A DNA stretch of 64,000 bases from Promicromonospora sp. MEB111 (GTDB lineage: Bacteria > Actinomycetota > Actinomycetes > Actinomycetales > Cellulomonadaceae), in assembly GCF_030209445.1 (NCBI RefSeq), contig NZ_JARVSD010000026.1, positions 1 through 64,000 of the forward strand, read 5' to 3'. Position 1 is the stretch's first letter. Every line of letters starts with the position of its first letter. The notes under the pieces were generated by a model. It was not told the origin of the DNA. It worked only from the letters and a program-made list of their open reading frames with translations, and ran no database searches. Both the position numbers and the translations under genes were made by a program. Shown here one piece after another: positions 44,967 to 54,181 of this stretch.

Positions 44967-46081
44967 TGACCTCACTGCCCGGCCCTGCCGACGAGATGTG
45001 GCGCAAGGCCATGCGCACGCTCATGCTGCGCACCCGGCTGCGGCAGGGCTGGACCCGTGCGCGGGCGAGCCTCATCCCGATCGCGCAGGCGTCGCTCGCC
45101 GCCGGTGTCGCGTACCTGATCGCGCGGTACGTGCTGGGGCACGAGCAGCCGTTCTTCGCGCCGGTCGCGGCGTGGGTGCTCCTCGGGTTCACCGCGCAGC
45201 GGGACGTGCGCCGGGTCTCCGAGATGGCCGTGGGCGTGGCGGTCGGCGTCGCCATGGGCGACCTGATCGTGCACCTGATCGGCTCGGGCTGGTGGCAGCT
45301 CAGCCTGGTGCTGTTCATCTCAGCCGTCGCCGCGCGGTTCATCGACCGGGGCGCGCTCCTGGTCACGCAGGCCGGCGTCCAGGCGATCATCGTGGTGGGC
45401 CTGCCCCAGGTCTCCGGCGGGCCGCTCGGCCGGTGGACCGACGCCCTGGTCGGCGGCGCCGTCGCGCTCATGGTCGCGCTGCTCACGCCTGGCGACACCC
45501 GGCGGCGTCCGCGGGCGCTCGCCGAGCAGGCGGTGACCGAGCTCGCAGAGACCCTGGAGACGCTCGCCCGTGGCCTGCGCTCGGACGACGCGGACGACGT
45601 CCGGGCGGCCCTCGTGCGCGGGCGCGCCTCGGAGCCGGTGCTCGCGGAGTGGCAGGAGGCCGCGCGCGACGCGCGCGAGCTGGCGCGGATCTCCGTGGGG
45701 CGGATCCACCGCGGCGAGCTCGCCCGCCTGGAGGACCAGGCGGTGCTCGTGGACCGGACGATGCGGTCGGTGCGCGTGCTGGCCCGCCGTGTGCTCCCGG
45801 TGGTCGAGGGGGAGCACGACGTGCGGCCGGTCGCCGGGCTGGTCGAGGGCTTCGCGTCGGGTGTGCGGCTCCTCGCCTCCGACGTCGGTTCCGGGGGCGA
45901 CGCCGCACGGGCGCGCGAGGTGCTGACCACCGTGGCCGCCCAGGTGGACCCGCGGACCGTGGGCGAGGGCGACTGGCAGGTGCAGTCCCTCGTGATGCTG
46001 CTGCGCTCGCCCGTGGTCGACACGCTGGAGGCCACGGGGGCTACCCCGGGCGAGGCGCGCGCGGCGCTGCCCGAGCTGTAG
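44966..46081 (+). CDS. FUSC/aromatic acid exporter-like membrane protein
   Basis: 371 residues. Helices at about 38-60, 65-85, 90-115, 120-140 and 150-175 are followed by a long cytoplasmic helical domain. EQPFFAPVAAWVLLGFTAQRDVRRVSEMAVGVAVGVAMGDLI is the conserved FUSC-family core. Family members export hydroxylated aromatic acids or similar compounds. The protein is half the length of the bacterial AaeB type, so it may work as a dimer. No partner gene is adjacent. Confidence 0.75.
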   Translation: MTSLPGPADEMWRKAMRTLMLRTRLRQGWTRARASLIPIAQASLAAGVAYLIARYVLGHEQPFFAPVAAWVLLGFTAQRDVRRVSEMAVGVAVGVAMGDLIVHLIGSGWWQLSLVLFISAVAARFIDRGALLVTQAGVQAIIVVGLPQVSGGPLGRWTDALVGGAVALMVALLTPGDTRRRPRALAEQAVTELAETLETLARGLRSDDADDVRAALVRGRASEPVLAEWQEAARDARELARISVGRIHRGELARLEDQAVLVDRTMRSVRVLARRVLPVVEGEHDVRPVAGLVEGFASGVRLLASDVGSGGDAARAREVLTTVAAQVDPRTVGEGDWQVQSLVMLLRSPVVDTLEATGATPGEARAALPEL

Positions 46082-46112
46082 GCGCCTGTCCACAGGTTGT
46101 GCACAGAACTTG

Positions 46113-46149
46113 TTGTCGTCAGGTACTTGATCAGATACAGTAGTTGGCG
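46113..46149 (+). promoter_or_regulatory. PadR promoter and operator
   Basis: TTGTCG (46113-46118), 17 nt, TACAGT (46136-46141), then 7 nt to GTG 46149: a leaderless promoter with a recognisable -35. GTA-CT-TGATCA-GA-TAC (46123-46138) is an interrupted palindrome covering the spacer and most of the -10, so binding there would block transcription. Confidence 0.65.
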
Positions 46150-46490
46150 TGATAGACCCCTTCGCCGCCGACCTCCTGCGCGGGCACACCGACACGATCG
46201 TGCTCGGCGTGCTGCGCGTCCGGGATCGCTACGGCTTCGAGATCTACAAGCAGATCCGCGACGCGACCGGCGGCGACCACGAGATCAAGGAGGCCACGCT
46301 CTACGCGGCCTACCGGCGGCTCGTGAAGGACGGCCTGGTCGAGGCCTACTGGGGCGACGAGTCCCAGGGCGGACGCCGCAAGTACTACCGCATCACCGAC
46401 GCGGGGCGTGCCGTGTACCGGCGCAACGTGGACGCGTGGGTGGCCACGCGACGCACCATCGACTCCCTCCTCGACCTGAAAGGTTCCTGA
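46149..46490 (+). CDS. PadR-family transcriptional regulator
   Basis: 113 residues. LLRGHTDTIVLGVLRVRDRYGFEIYKQIRD, EIKEATLYAAYRRLVKDGLVEAYWGDESQGGRRKYYRITDAGRAVY gives the PadR winged helix with the R-R-K-Y-Y-x-I-T wing. The short C-terminal helix makes it a subfamily 2 member. It probably represses its own operon, which also encodes the next membrane protein (TGATG overlap). The inducing ligand is unknown. Confidence 0.9.
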   Translation: MIDPFAADLLRGHTDTIVLGVLRVRDRYGFEIYKQIRDATGGDHEIKEATLYAAYRRLVKDGLVEAYWGDESQGGRRKYYRITDAGRAVYRRNVDAWVATRRTIDSLLDLKGS

Positions 46491-47416
46491 TGACGAACAC
46501 CTCGGTGCACCGCCTGCTGGACGAAGCCTTCGCGGGCATCCCGACGACCCCCGACGTGCAGGACCTCAAGGAGGAGATCCGCGCGAACCTCCTGGACCGC
46601 GTGGCCGAGCTGACCGCCGGCGGCGTGGCACCCGACGACGCCGCGCGGCGCGCGGTCGCCGAGCTCGGCGACGTGCGCGCGCTGGTCGACGAGGCGGACG
46701 CGGGCCCGCGCGCGGCGGAGCGGCCAGCGCCGTCCGCGTTCGAGCTGATGACTCGGAACCGGGTGCCGGCGTCCGGGGCGTTCGTCGCGGCGGTGGTGCT
46801 GATGTCGATCGTGCTGGCGGCGAGCGTGGTGGGCACCGTGTTCGCCGCCGTCGGCTACGCGCACCGGGACCTCGGGCCCCTGCTGCCCACGGTGCTCGCG
46901 CTCGTCGCCGGGTGCGCGCTCGGCTGGATCGTGGGCGGCTCGCTGAGCCAGGAGACAACGGCCAGCCACCCGGTGCCCCGCCGGCGTGCCGCGCTGTTCG
47001 GCGTCGGCTGGGGGTTGGTGCTGGTAGGGGCGCTGCTCGCCCTGGTGCACCTGTTCGGCGGGACGAACGGGTGGCTCGTCCTGGACGGGCTCGTGCTTGT
47101 GGCGGGCGTGGTGCTGCTCTCGTGGCTTGCCGCGACGACCACCAACCGGAAGAAGCAGTGGGCGCTCGCGGAGGAGTCCGTGCACGCGCAGGCCGGCACC
47201 CGGTTCGACCGCGACCCAGCGGCCGCCGCGCGGTTCGGCATCTACACCGTCGTGGTATGGAGCCTGACCGGCGTCGCCGCGCTCGTCGTGGGCACCACTG
47301 TGAGCTGGTCCTGGGTCTGGCTGCCCGGCGTGCTCGGCTGGGTGGTGTTCATGCTGATGCTCGCCACCATGCTGTTCGGGGCCAGGCACGAGGACGACGC
47401 GCGCCAGGCCGGCTGA
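46490..47416 (+). CDS. Membrane protein with N-terminal permease prefix (HAAS-like) domain
   Basis: 308 residues. The first about 65 residues (TSVHRLLDEAFAGIPTTPDVQDLKEEIRANLLDRVAELTAGGVAPDDAARRAVAELGDVRALVDE) form the helical signalling domain that is fused to or encoded beside PadR-regulated transporters. Six or so helices follow from residue 95. The cytoplasmic prefix domain is thought to work with PadR regulators in sensing. The gene overlaps padR by TGATG. The transported or sensed molecule is unknown. Confidence 0.8.
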   Translation: MTNTSVHRLLDEAFAGIPTTPDVQDLKEEIRANLLDRVAELTAGGVAPDDAARRAVAELGDVRALVDEADAGPRAAERPAPSAFELMTRNRVPASGAFVAAVVLMSIVLAASVVGTVFAAVGYAHRDLGPLLPTVLALVAGCALGWIVGGSLSQETTASHPVPRRRAALFGVGWGLVLVGALLALVHLFGGTNGWLVLDGLVLVAGVVLLSWLAATTTNRKKQWALAEESVHAQAGTRFDRDPAAAARFGIYTVVVWSLTGVAALVVGTTVSWSWVWLPGVLGWVVFMLMLATMLFGARHEDDARQAG

Positions 47417-47453
47417 GTCGTCCGGACCAGGCGAGACGCCGCCCCGGTTGCCG

Positions 47454-47466
47454 TAGGCTCGTCCTG
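47454..47466 (+). promoter_or_regulatory. Leaderless-type -10 (TAGGCT) before 47466
   Basis: TAGGCT at 47454-47459, 6 nt, GTG 47466. Confidence 0.55.
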
Positions 47467-47792
47467 TGTTCGGAGCTCTCCAAACGTTCGTCTTCATCGT
47501 GCTGGGCGTCATCGTCTTCGCGGCCCAGGTCATCGCCCTGGTCGACGCGATCCGTCGTCCCGCCCACGCCTACACGTCCGAGGGCAAGCTCTCGAAGCCG
47601 ATCTGGCTCGCGATCCTCGGCGTGGCCGCCGTCTTCGGACTCCTGGGGCTGCCGCCGAGCTTCATCACGGCCAGCTCCTTCCTGAACGTGATCGCGGTGG
47701 TCCCGGCCATCGTCTACTGGGCCGACGTGCGCCCCCGCCTGCAGCCGTACGGCACGGGCAACAAGCCGCGCGGTCCGCAGGGCGGATGGTGA
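47466..47792 (+). CDS. DUF2516 family membrane protein
   Basis: 108 residues. [52 protein letters not shown] and a third helix [18 protein letters not shown] are the DUF2516 pattern, a small actinobacterial three-helix membrane protein of unknown role. Its 3' end overlaps the asparaginase start. The start is GTG with a leaderless-type -10. Confidence 0.85.
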   Translation: MFGALQTFVFIVLGVIVFAAQVIALVDAIRRPAHAYTSEGKLSKPIWLAILGVAAVFGLLGLPPSFITASSFLNVIAVVPAIVYWADVRPRLQPYGTGNKPRGPQGGW

Positions 47793-48856
47793 CGGCGCCC
47801 ATGGCGGTCGGCCGTGCGGCGTCGACGTCGGGCGCGGTGCTCGACGACGCCGCGCCGCTGGCCGAGGTGATCCGCGGCGACCTCGTGGAGTCGGTGCACC
47901 TGGGGCACCTCGTGGTGCTCGACCCGTCCGGGCGGCCGGTGCTCCAGGTAGGCAACCCGACCACGCCGGTCTGGCCGCGGTCGTCGCTCAAGCCGCTGCA
48001 GCTCCTCGCGATGCTGCGCGCGGGCCTGGAGCTGCCGGACCGTCTGCTCGCGCTGGCTTCGGCGAGCCACAACGGCGAGCAGTTCCACCTGGAGGGCGTG
48101 CTCCAGATCCTGGGCTCCGTGGGCCTGGGCTCGGGCGCGCTCCAGAACACGCCCGACCTGCCGCTCTACCCGCCGGCCGCGCTCGAGTGGCACGTCGCGC
48201 CCCACAACGGCGGGCCGGGCCCGGCGCCGCTCGCGCAGAACTGCTCCGGCAAGCACGCGGCGATGCTCGCGACCTGCCTGACGCAGGGCTGGGACATCGA
48301 GACGTACCTGTCGCCCGAGCACCCGCTGCAGCGGGCCGTGCGCAGCACCATCCTCGAGATGACCGGCGACGCCGAGCTCGTCATGCACACCACCGTCGAC
48401 GGCTGCGGGGCGCCCCTGTTCTCCACGACGCTGCTCGGCCTGGCGCGCGCCTTCTCGACCCTGGGCGCCGCGCCGACGGAGGACGTCCGCTCGCACGAGG
48501 CGCGGGCCGCCCGCGCGATCTCCGCGCACCCCGACATGGTGGGCGGCACGGGCCGCGACGTCACGCTCGCCATGCAGGCCGTGCCGGGCCTGGTCGCCAA
48601 GGACGGCGCCGAGGGCGTCTACGCCGCCGGGCTGCCCGACGGCTCCGCGATCGCGTTCAAGGTGCTCGACGGCTCCGCCCGGGCGCGTCCCGCGATCCTC
48701 GCGGCCGCGCTGCGCGCCGCGGGCGCCGCGGGCCTGCCCGGGGTGTACCCCGGCGGTCTGGACGGGCTCGGCCGCGTGCCGGTGCTCGGCGGCGGCCGGC
48801 CGGTCGGCGAGGTCCGGGCCGTCTTCGCCGACCAGTACGCGGAGGGCCGCCGGTGA
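47786..48856 (+). CDS. Asparaginase (AnsA/type II, actinobacterial)
   Basis: 356 residues. [37 protein letters not shown] and [15 protein letters not shown] are the conserved blocks of the asparaginase II family that is common in rhizobia and actinobacteria and is unrelated to the E. coli enzymes. The Ser-Lys pair in RSSLKP and the CSGKH motif are part of the active site. It releases ammonia and aspartate from asparagine. ATG 47786 lies inside the DUF2516 gene; GTG 47789 is an alternative. GTGA overlap couples it to dtd. Confidence 0.85.
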   Translation: MVTAPMAVGRAASTSGAVLDDAAPLAEVIRGDLVESVHLGHLVVLDPSGRPVLQVGNPTTPVWPRSSLKPLQLLAMLRAGLELPDRLLALASASHNGEQFHLEGVLQILGSVGLGSGALQNTPDLPLYPPAALEWHVAPHNGGPGPAPLAQNCSGKHAAMLATCLTQGWDIETYLSPEHPLQRAVRSTILEMTGDAELVMHTTVDGCGAPLFSTTLLGLARAFSTLGAAPTEDVRSHEARAARAISAHPDMVGGTGRDVTLAMQAVPGLVAKDGAEGVYAAGLPDGSAIAFKVLDGSARARPAILAAALRAAGAAGLPGVYPGGLDGLGRVPVLGGGRPVGEVRAVFADQYAEGRR

Positions 48857-49278
48857 GGGCGGTGCTCCAGCGCGTCACCCGCGCGTCCGTGGTGGTCGAC
48901 GGCGAGGTGGTGGGCGCCATCGACAAGCCCGGCATCCTGGCCCTGGTCGGCGTCACGCACGACGACGGCCCGGCCCAGGTCGAGACCATCGCCCGCAAGA
49001 TCGCCGACCTGCGCATCCTCCAGGACGAGCAGTCGGTGGCCGACATCGGCGCGCCGGTGCTCGTGGTCAGCCAGTTCACGCTGTACGGCGACGCCCGCAA
49101 GGGGCGCCGCCCCACGTGGAACCAGGCGGCGCCCGGGCCGGTCGCCGAACCGCTCGTGGACGCCGTCGTGGCCGCGCTGCGGGAGCGCGGCCTGACGGTC
49201 GAGACCGGCCGGTTCGGCGCCGACATGCAGGTGGAGCTGGTCAACGACGGTCCGGTGACCGTCCTCCTGGAGGCCTGA
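48853..49278 (+). CDS. dtd: D-aminoacyl-tRNA deacylase
   Basis: 141 residues, the normal length. [17 protein letters not shown] (with GTG read as Met), [35 protein letters not shown] and the C-terminal [15 protein letters not shown] (the NxGPVT cross-subunit Gly-Pro motif) are complete. It frees tRNA from D-amino acids and from mischarged glycine. The stop is 3 nt from the convergent LuxR gene stop. Confidence 0.93.
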   Translation: MRAVLQRVTRASVVVDGEVVGAIDKPGILALVGVTHDDGPAQVETIARKIADLRILQDEQSVADIGAPVLVVSQFTLYGDARKGRRPTWNQAAPGPVAEPLVDAVVAALRERGLTVETGRFGADMQVELVNDGPVTVLLEA

Positions 49279-49281
49279 GGC

Positions 49282-51501
49282 CTACCCGCGCAGAGCCAGC
49301 ACCGCCAGCTCCGTGCGGGAGCGCACCCCGAGCTTGCGGAAGACCCGCCCCAGGTGCACCTCAACGGTGCGGACCGACACGTAGAGGTTCGCGGCGACCT
49401 GCCGGTTGGTCCGGCCCTGCACCACGAGCCGCGCGACGTCCAGCTCCCGCTCGGTGAGCAGGTCGGTCCACTGCCCGCACAGCTCCTCCCCGGCGTCGAC
49501 GACCGGCTCGCCCGGTGCCTCGGTCGGCACCGGCCCCGCCGGTTCCCGCCGCGGCCGGCCGACGTCGGGCCGTGGGGGAGCCTCGGCGGCGCGACCGTCG
49601 CCGGGCGCCGAGCCTGCCTGGCCCGGCGCCTCGCGGACGAACCCCGGCGTGGTGAGCGCCTGCTCGGCGATGTGCTCCCACGCCTTGGCGCCGGACTCCT
49701 CGAACAGCTCGTGGGCGCCGAGCAGGTGCGCGGCGGCGTCGCCGGGCAGGCCGAGCCGCGCGAAGGAGCGGGCGGCGACCAGCTCGGTGAGACCCCGCTC
49801 GAAGGTGGAGCCCACGCGCAGCGACGCCTCCACGGCGCGCTCGCGCGCCCGGTTCACGCCGGACGCGTCGGCGAGCGCGAGCTCGGCGCGCGCCAGGTCG
49901 AGCCGGCGGCGCCGCATGGGGCCGCCCGAGAAGCCGCCGCCCGACATGCCGGGCCCGGCGAGCCCGGGACCGGTGTGGCCGGCGTGCCCGGTCCCGGTGT
50001 GGCCGGCCCCGGTCGGATAGCCGCCGCCCGGGTCGGAGCCCACGGACGGCAGCACGCGGAGCCGCAGGCGTTCGTGCGAACGGCGCGCGGCCCGGTCCTG
50101 CCCGGCGAGCACCAGCAGCTCCACCGGGTCGGGCGTGGGCAGCCAGAGGCGGCGCAGCTCGTCGCCGCCGCGCTCGGCCGCGAGCCCGAGCAGGGTCGCG
50201 GCCTCCACCCAGCGCCCGTCGAAGACGGCGGTCTGGGCCCGGTCGCCGAGGGTGGCCGCCCGCACCACCGGCGCGACCTGGCCGGGCACCGACGCCTCCA
50301 GCGCGGTGGTCGCCCGGCGCAGGTGTCCGTCCCGGACCAGGTCGAGGCGGCGTGCGAGCGCGATCCCGAGGCCGCCGAAGGCGAGGGCCACGGGCAGGCG
50401 CTCGACGGCGTCGTCGAGCACCGAGGCCGCCTCGGTGATGTTGCCGAGCCGCAGCGCCAGGTACGACTGCGCCACCCGGAGGTGCGCCTCGGCGAGCGGC
50501 GTCAGGGCCTCGTCCGGACCGTCGAACCACCACCCCGGCTGGCGTGCCGGGGCCAGCTCGGCCACCTCCGACAGGATCGCGGCGGCCTCGCCGGGCGCGC
50601 CGTCGAGCAGGCGGATCGTCTTGCGGGCGGCGGCGATCGCGGCGCGGTCGGGTCCGGCGGCGTCCTCGGGGACGACGGCGTCGGGCCGGCCGTCCAGGAG
50701 GGCCAGCGCGATGCCGAGCGAGCGGGCGGCGTCGGGCGCGCCGGCCGCGGACGAGCCGGCGTCCGAGGGGCTGGTCGCGCGGCGGAGGTACACGACGGCG
50801 TCGTGCACGTGGCCCGCCCACAGCGCCGCCCGCCCGGCCACCGCGAAGGCGCGTGACCGCACCCGGTCGGTGCCGTGGCTCGCGGCCTCGCGCGCCACCT
50901 CGTGCGCGCGGTGGACGTCGCCGCGCGCGAGGTGCTGCTCGGCGAGCTCGACCAGGCCGTCCGCGAGCAGCGGGTCGCCCGCGAGCGTGCTCAGGGCCGT
51001 GTGCCACATCGCGATGAGCGGCTCGTCGGCCTTGCGGTGCACCTCGGCGAGCGCGACGTGCGCGGCGGTGCGGGAGGCGAGGTCGGCGTCGTCGTGCACC
51101 ACCGACCGGACGCGCGGATGGTGGAAGCGGAACCGGCCGCCCACGAGATGGAGGTGGCGGCCGGCTGGGCCGGCCATGAGGGTGTCGATGTCTGTGCCCG
51201 ACGCGGCGAGCAACAGCTCGGTGCGGTCCACCACGGCGACTGCGGCGACGAGCAGCACACGGCGTGCGTCGTCGTCGAGGCCGAGCGGGCCTACGGCCTC
51301 GCGGACCGCGCGTGCGGCAGGCAGCGGGTCCGGCATCAGCGCCGTACCCACCAGATGCTCCTCGTCGAGCATCCGTGCTGTCTGGTCCACACATCCAGGT
51401 TCGTCACCCACCACGCGCGTGAGCTCGCACGCGACGTGAGGGGCCACGGTGCGGTCACCGAGGGGGAGCGGAAAAACGACTTGCTGCGGCAGCGCGGTCA
51501 T
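49282..51501 (-). CDS. LuxR-family regulator without an N-terminal NTPase
   Basis: 739 residues. The C-terminal HTH is textbook (LTERELDVARLVVQGRTNRQVAANLYVSVRTVEVHLGRVFRKLGVRSRTELAVL). The preceding about 600 residues are helical TPR-like repeats as in LAL/MalT regulators, but no Walker A motif is present: the protein starts near the winged-helix part of that family. A Gly-rich low-complexity insert (coding 49925-50040) splits the repeats. Divergent from the chitinase gene, it is a candidate regulator of it, though the chitinase promoter palindrome may belong to another protein. Confidence 0.8.
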   Translation of the reverse strand: MTALPQQVVFPLPLGDRTVAPHVACELTRVVGDEPGCVDQTARMLDEEHLVGTALMPDPLPAARAVREAVGPLGLDDDARRVLLVAAVAVVDRTELLLAASGTDIDTLMAGPAGRHLHLVGGRFRFHHPRVRSVVHDDADLASRTAAHVALAEVHRKADEPLIAMWHTALSTLAGDPLLADGLVELAEQHLARGDVHRAHEVAREAASHGTDRVRSRAFAVAGRAALWAGHVHDAVVYLRRATSPSDAGSSAAGAPDAARSLGIALALLDGRPDAVVPEDAAGPDRAAIAAARKTIRLLDGAPGEAAAILSEVAELAPARQPGWWFDGPDEALTPLAEAHLRVAQSYLALRLGNITEAASVLDDAVERLPVALAFGGLGIALARRLDLVRDGHLRRATTALEASVPGQVAPVVRAATLGDRAQTAVFDGRWVEAATLLGLAAERGGDELRRLWLPTPDPVELLVLAGQDRAARRSHERLRLRVLPSVGSDPGGGYPTGAGHTGTGHAGHTGPGLAGPGMSGGGFSGGPMRRRRLDLARAELALADASGVNRARERAVEASLRVGSTFERGLTELVAARSFARLGLPGDAAAHLLGAHELFEESGAKAWEHIAEQALTTPGFVREAPGQAGSAPGDGRAAEAPPRPDVGRPRREPAGPVPTEAPGEPVVDAGEELCGQWTDLLTERELDVARLVVQGRTNRQVAANLYVSVRTVEVHLGRVFRKLGVRSRTELAVLALRG

Positions 51502-51839
51502 CGTCGAGCCTCCCGGATTCGTTCACGGTGCTCGCAAGTATGACCTCCACACGTTTCACCCGCATCAACCTGAGCGTGCGACTTTTGCTGCGATGTGGCC
51601 CCGGTCCTGGGATCCTGCCCCTCCTCGTGCCGCCCGGGTACCTGATACCGCACGAAGTTGTTTCGGTGGCGAAGGTTTCACACCGAAACAACCCGGCGTC
51701 GACCGTCCCGTATCACTACGTAGTCCCACCGTGTGGAATCCCCTTATTTCCCGTTAACGCAGGTTTCCTTACTTTTAACGGAGCGTGACCAGCGCGACCA
51801 CCGTTGCCGGATCGACGACCGGACCAGAGAGGGAAGACG
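51502..51839. other. Divergent promoter region between luxR-type gene and chitinase gene
   Basis: 338 nt with no supported gene. It contains the 12-bp inverted repeat at 51657-51692 and an A/T-rich stretch (51725-51780) that probably holds the chitinase promoter. I found no DasR-type site (TGGTCTAGACCA-like). Confidence 0.6.
51657..51692. promoter_or_regulatory. Candidate operator upstream of the chitinase gene
   Basis: GTTGTTTCGGTG (51657-51668) and CACCGAAACAAC (51681-51692) are perfect 12-bp arms separated by 12 nt. There is no T-run after either arm, so a repressor or activator site is more likely than a terminator. It begins 148 nt before the chitinase ATG. Confidence 0.6.
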
Positions 51840-53513
51840 ATGGACTCGACGTACCAACCGCTATCAGGTGCCAGTAAGACCACCCGACGAATACTCGCGG
51901 GGGTGGCCGCCCTCGCGGTGGCAGCTTCCGCCGCCGTGGCGGGCGTGGGCCTGCGGGACGCGAACGCGGCCGAGGCCGAGGCCGCCGGTGCGAGCACCTC
52001 GGCCATCAACGGCTTCCGCAGCGTCGGCTACTTCACGCAGTGGGGCGTGTACGGGCGCGGCTACCAGGTCAAGCAGATCGACACGTCCGGCGTGGCCGAC
52101 GAGCTGACCCACATCAACTACGCGTTCGCCAACATCCACCACCAGAACCTCGAGTGCTTCGAGGCCAACAAGGCGCAGGGCGAGGGGCCCAACGGGTCCG
52201 ACGGCGCGGGCGACGCCTGGGCCGACTACGGCATGGGCTACACGGCGGCCAACTCGGTGTCCGGCGCCGCCGACACCTGGGACCAGCCCCTGGCCGGGTC
52301 GTTCAACCAGCTCAAGCAGCTCAAGGCCAAGCACCCGGACCTCAAGGTCCTGATGTCGATCGGCGGCTGGACCTGGTCCAAGAACTTCTCGCTGGCGGCC
52401 GCGACGGACGCCTCGCGCGAGAAGTTCGTGTCGAGCTGCGTGAACATGTTCATCAAGGGCAACCTGCCGGTGATCGACGGCCGCGGTGGCACCGGCGCCG
52501 CCGCCGGCGTCTTCGACGGGTTCGACATCGACTGGGAGTGGCCCGGCTCGCAGAACGGCAACGTGGGCAACCACGTCGACGAGGTCAACGACGCGCGCAA
52601 CTTCAAGCTGCTGCTCGCCGAGTTCCGGGAGCAGCTCGACGCCCTCGGCGCGACGACGGGCAAGGACTACGAGCTCTCCGCGTTCCTGCCCGCCAACCCG
52701 GCCGACATCGAGGACGGCGGCTGGAACGACCCGGCGATCTTCGACTACCTCGACTTCGGCAACGTCCAGGGCTACGACCTGCACGGCGCGTGGGACCCGG
52801 CGCTCACCGGCCACCAGGGCAACCTCTACCACGACCCCGCCGACCCGCGGGAGGAGGCCCGGCAGTTCAGCGCGGACCTCGCCGTGCGGACCTACACCGA
52901 CGCCGGGATCGACCCCGCGCAGCTCGGCCTCGGCCTCGCGATGTACGGCCGCGGCTGGACCGGTGCGACGTCGTCCGCGGCGTGGGGCACCGCGACCGGT
53001 GCCGCTCCCGGCCAGTGGGAGGCCGGCATCAACGACTACGACGTGATCAAGAACGTGGGCACGGGGTACTACGACGCGAACCTCGGCGCCGCCTGGCGGC
53101 ACGACGGCAACACGTGGTGGTCCTACGACAACGACCAGTCGGTCGCCAAGAAGGCGCAGTACATCCGGTCCGAGGGGCTCGGCGGCGCCATGTGGTGGGA
53201 CCTCTCGGGTGACCGCTCCGGCGCGCTGACCGGCGCGCTGTGGAACGTGCTCGGTTCCGGCACCCCGGGTCCCGTGGAGGGCGGCGGCGGTCCGACCGAC
53301 CCGACCGACCCGCCGACGGATCCCACGGACCCGCCGACCGACCCGCCGGGTGACGCCTGCACCTCGGCCGCCTGGGCCGCGTCCTCCGTCTACGTGGGCG
53401 GCAACACCGTCTCGCACGGCGGCCACGAGTGGCGCGCCAAGTGGTGGACCCAGGGCGAGACGCCCGGGACCACGGGCGAGTGGGGCGTGTGGCAGGACCT
53501 GGGCGCCTGCTGA
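51840..53513 (+). CDS. Secreted GH18 chitinase with C-terminal chitin-binding module
   Basis: 557 residues from ATG 51840 (GAGGGAAGA upstream). A signal peptide ends near ANA-AE (residue 43). The GH18 barrel follows, with VLMSIGGWTWS (about 170-180) and the catalytic DGFDIDWEWPG (226-236, acid Glu 233), then QGYDLHGAWDP and GAMWWDLSGD. A Pro/Thr/Asp linker (about 480-505) leads to a CBM5/12 module with AWAASSVYVGGNTVSHGGHEWRAKWWTQGETPG. It cuts chitin outside the cell with retention of configuration via the substrate N-acetyl group. A terminator follows at 53550. Confidence 0.95.
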   Translation: MDSTYQPLSGASKTTRRILAGVAALAVAASAAVAGVGLRDANAAEAEAAGASTSAINGFRSVGYFTQWGVYGRGYQVKQIDTSGVADELTHINYAFANIHHQNLECFEANKAQGEGPNGSDGAGDAWADYGMGYTAANSVSGAADTWDQPLAGSFNQLKQLKAKHPDLKVLMSIGGWTWSKNFSLAAATDASREKFVSSCVNMFIKGNLPVIDGRGGTGAAAGVFDGFDIDWEWPGSQNGNVGNHVDEVNDARNFKLLLAEFREQLDALGATTGKDYELSAFLPANPADIEDGGWNDPAIFDYLDFGNVQGYDLHGAWDPALTGHQGNLYHDPADPREEARQFSADLAVRTYTDAGIDPAQLGLGLAMYGRGWTGATSSAAWGTATGAAPGQWEAGINDYDVIKNVGTGYYDANLGAAWRHDGNTWWSYDNDQSVAKKAQYIRSEGLGGAMWWDLSGDRSGALTGALWNVLGSGTPGPVEGGGGPTDPTDPPTDPTDPPTDPPGDACTSAAWAASSVYVGGNTVSHGGHEWRAKWWTQGETPGTTGEWGVWQDLGAC

Positions 53514-53549
53514 CCCGAGGCGCACCGAGGTGCCCTGAGGCACGCTGAC

Positions 53550-53591
53550 GGAGAACCCCGGCGGGACGGACCAGTCCCGACAGGGTTCTCC
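53550..53591 (+). terminator. Terminator of the chitinase gene
   Basis: GGAGAACCC (53550-53558) pairs with GGGTTCTCC (53583-53591), and inside it GGGAC (53563-53567) pairs with GTCCC (53574-53578). This two-tier stem sits 36 nt after the stop. Confidence 0.7.
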
Positions 53592-53638
53592 TGTGTCCGG
53601 GGGTGCAAGGATCCCGGCACCCGCGACAGAGTGAGGTC

Positions 53639-54181
53639 GTGGACGACAGCCCCGGCGCCCCGCACGACGAACCGCCGCAGCACGACGAAGCCTGGTTCGG
53701 CGCGCTCTTCGACGCGCACTCGCGCGCCCTCTACTCCTACTTCGTGCGCCGGCTGCCCGACGGCGGCCGCGCCTCCGACGCCGAGGACCTCGCCGCCGAG
53801 GTGCTCGCCACCGCGTGGCGCCGGCGCGACGACGTGCCCGACGCCGCGGCGCTGCCCTGGCTCTACCGCACCGCTGGCTACGTGCTGGCGAACCACCGGC
53901 GCAAGATGCGCGCCCTGCCGGTCGCGATCGTTCCCGACGAGCCCGACGACGTGGACCCCGCGACGCTCGCCGTCGACGACGACGCCGTGCGCCAGGTCCT
54001 GTCCCGGCTGTCCGCGCGCGACCGGCGCATCCTCCTGCTCGTCGCCTGGGACGGGCTGTCGGGCGACGACCTCGCCCAGGTGCTGGGCATCTCCCGCGGC
54101 GGCGCAGACGCCGCGCTGTCCCGTGCCCGGGCCCGCCTGCGCGACGCGTGGGACGCGCACGAGCAAGCGGTGGACGCATGA
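53639..54181 (+). CDS. ECF sigma-70 family factor
   Basis: 180 residues from GTG 53639 (GTGAGG upstream); an in-frame GTG at 53603 is possible but crowds the chitinase terminator. Region 2 is WFGALFDAHSRALYSYFVRRL...DAEDLAAEVLATAWRRR, and region 4 is LSARDRRILLLVAWDGLSGDDLAQVLGISRGGADAALSRARARLRDA. It directs RNA polymerase to a small stress regulon. The stop overlaps a 20-codon ORF, which in turn overlaps the membrane-protein gene at 54237, the likely anti-sigma partner. Confidence 0.88.
   Translation: MDDSPGAPHDEPPQHDEAWFGALFDAHSRALYSYFVRRLPDGGRASDAEDLAAEVLATAWRRRDDVPDAAALPWLYRTAGYVLANHRRKMRALPVAIVPDEPDDVDPATLAVDDDAVRQVLSRLSARDRRILLLVAWDGLSGDDLAQVLGISRGGADAALSRARARLRDAWDAHEQAVDA

Noticed and set aside
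51502-51839. DasR or cAMP-receptor site in front of the chitinase
   Set aside because: Neither a TGGTCTAGACCA-like nor a TGTGA-N6-TCACA-like sequence is present; only the unrelated 12-bp inverted repeat is seen.
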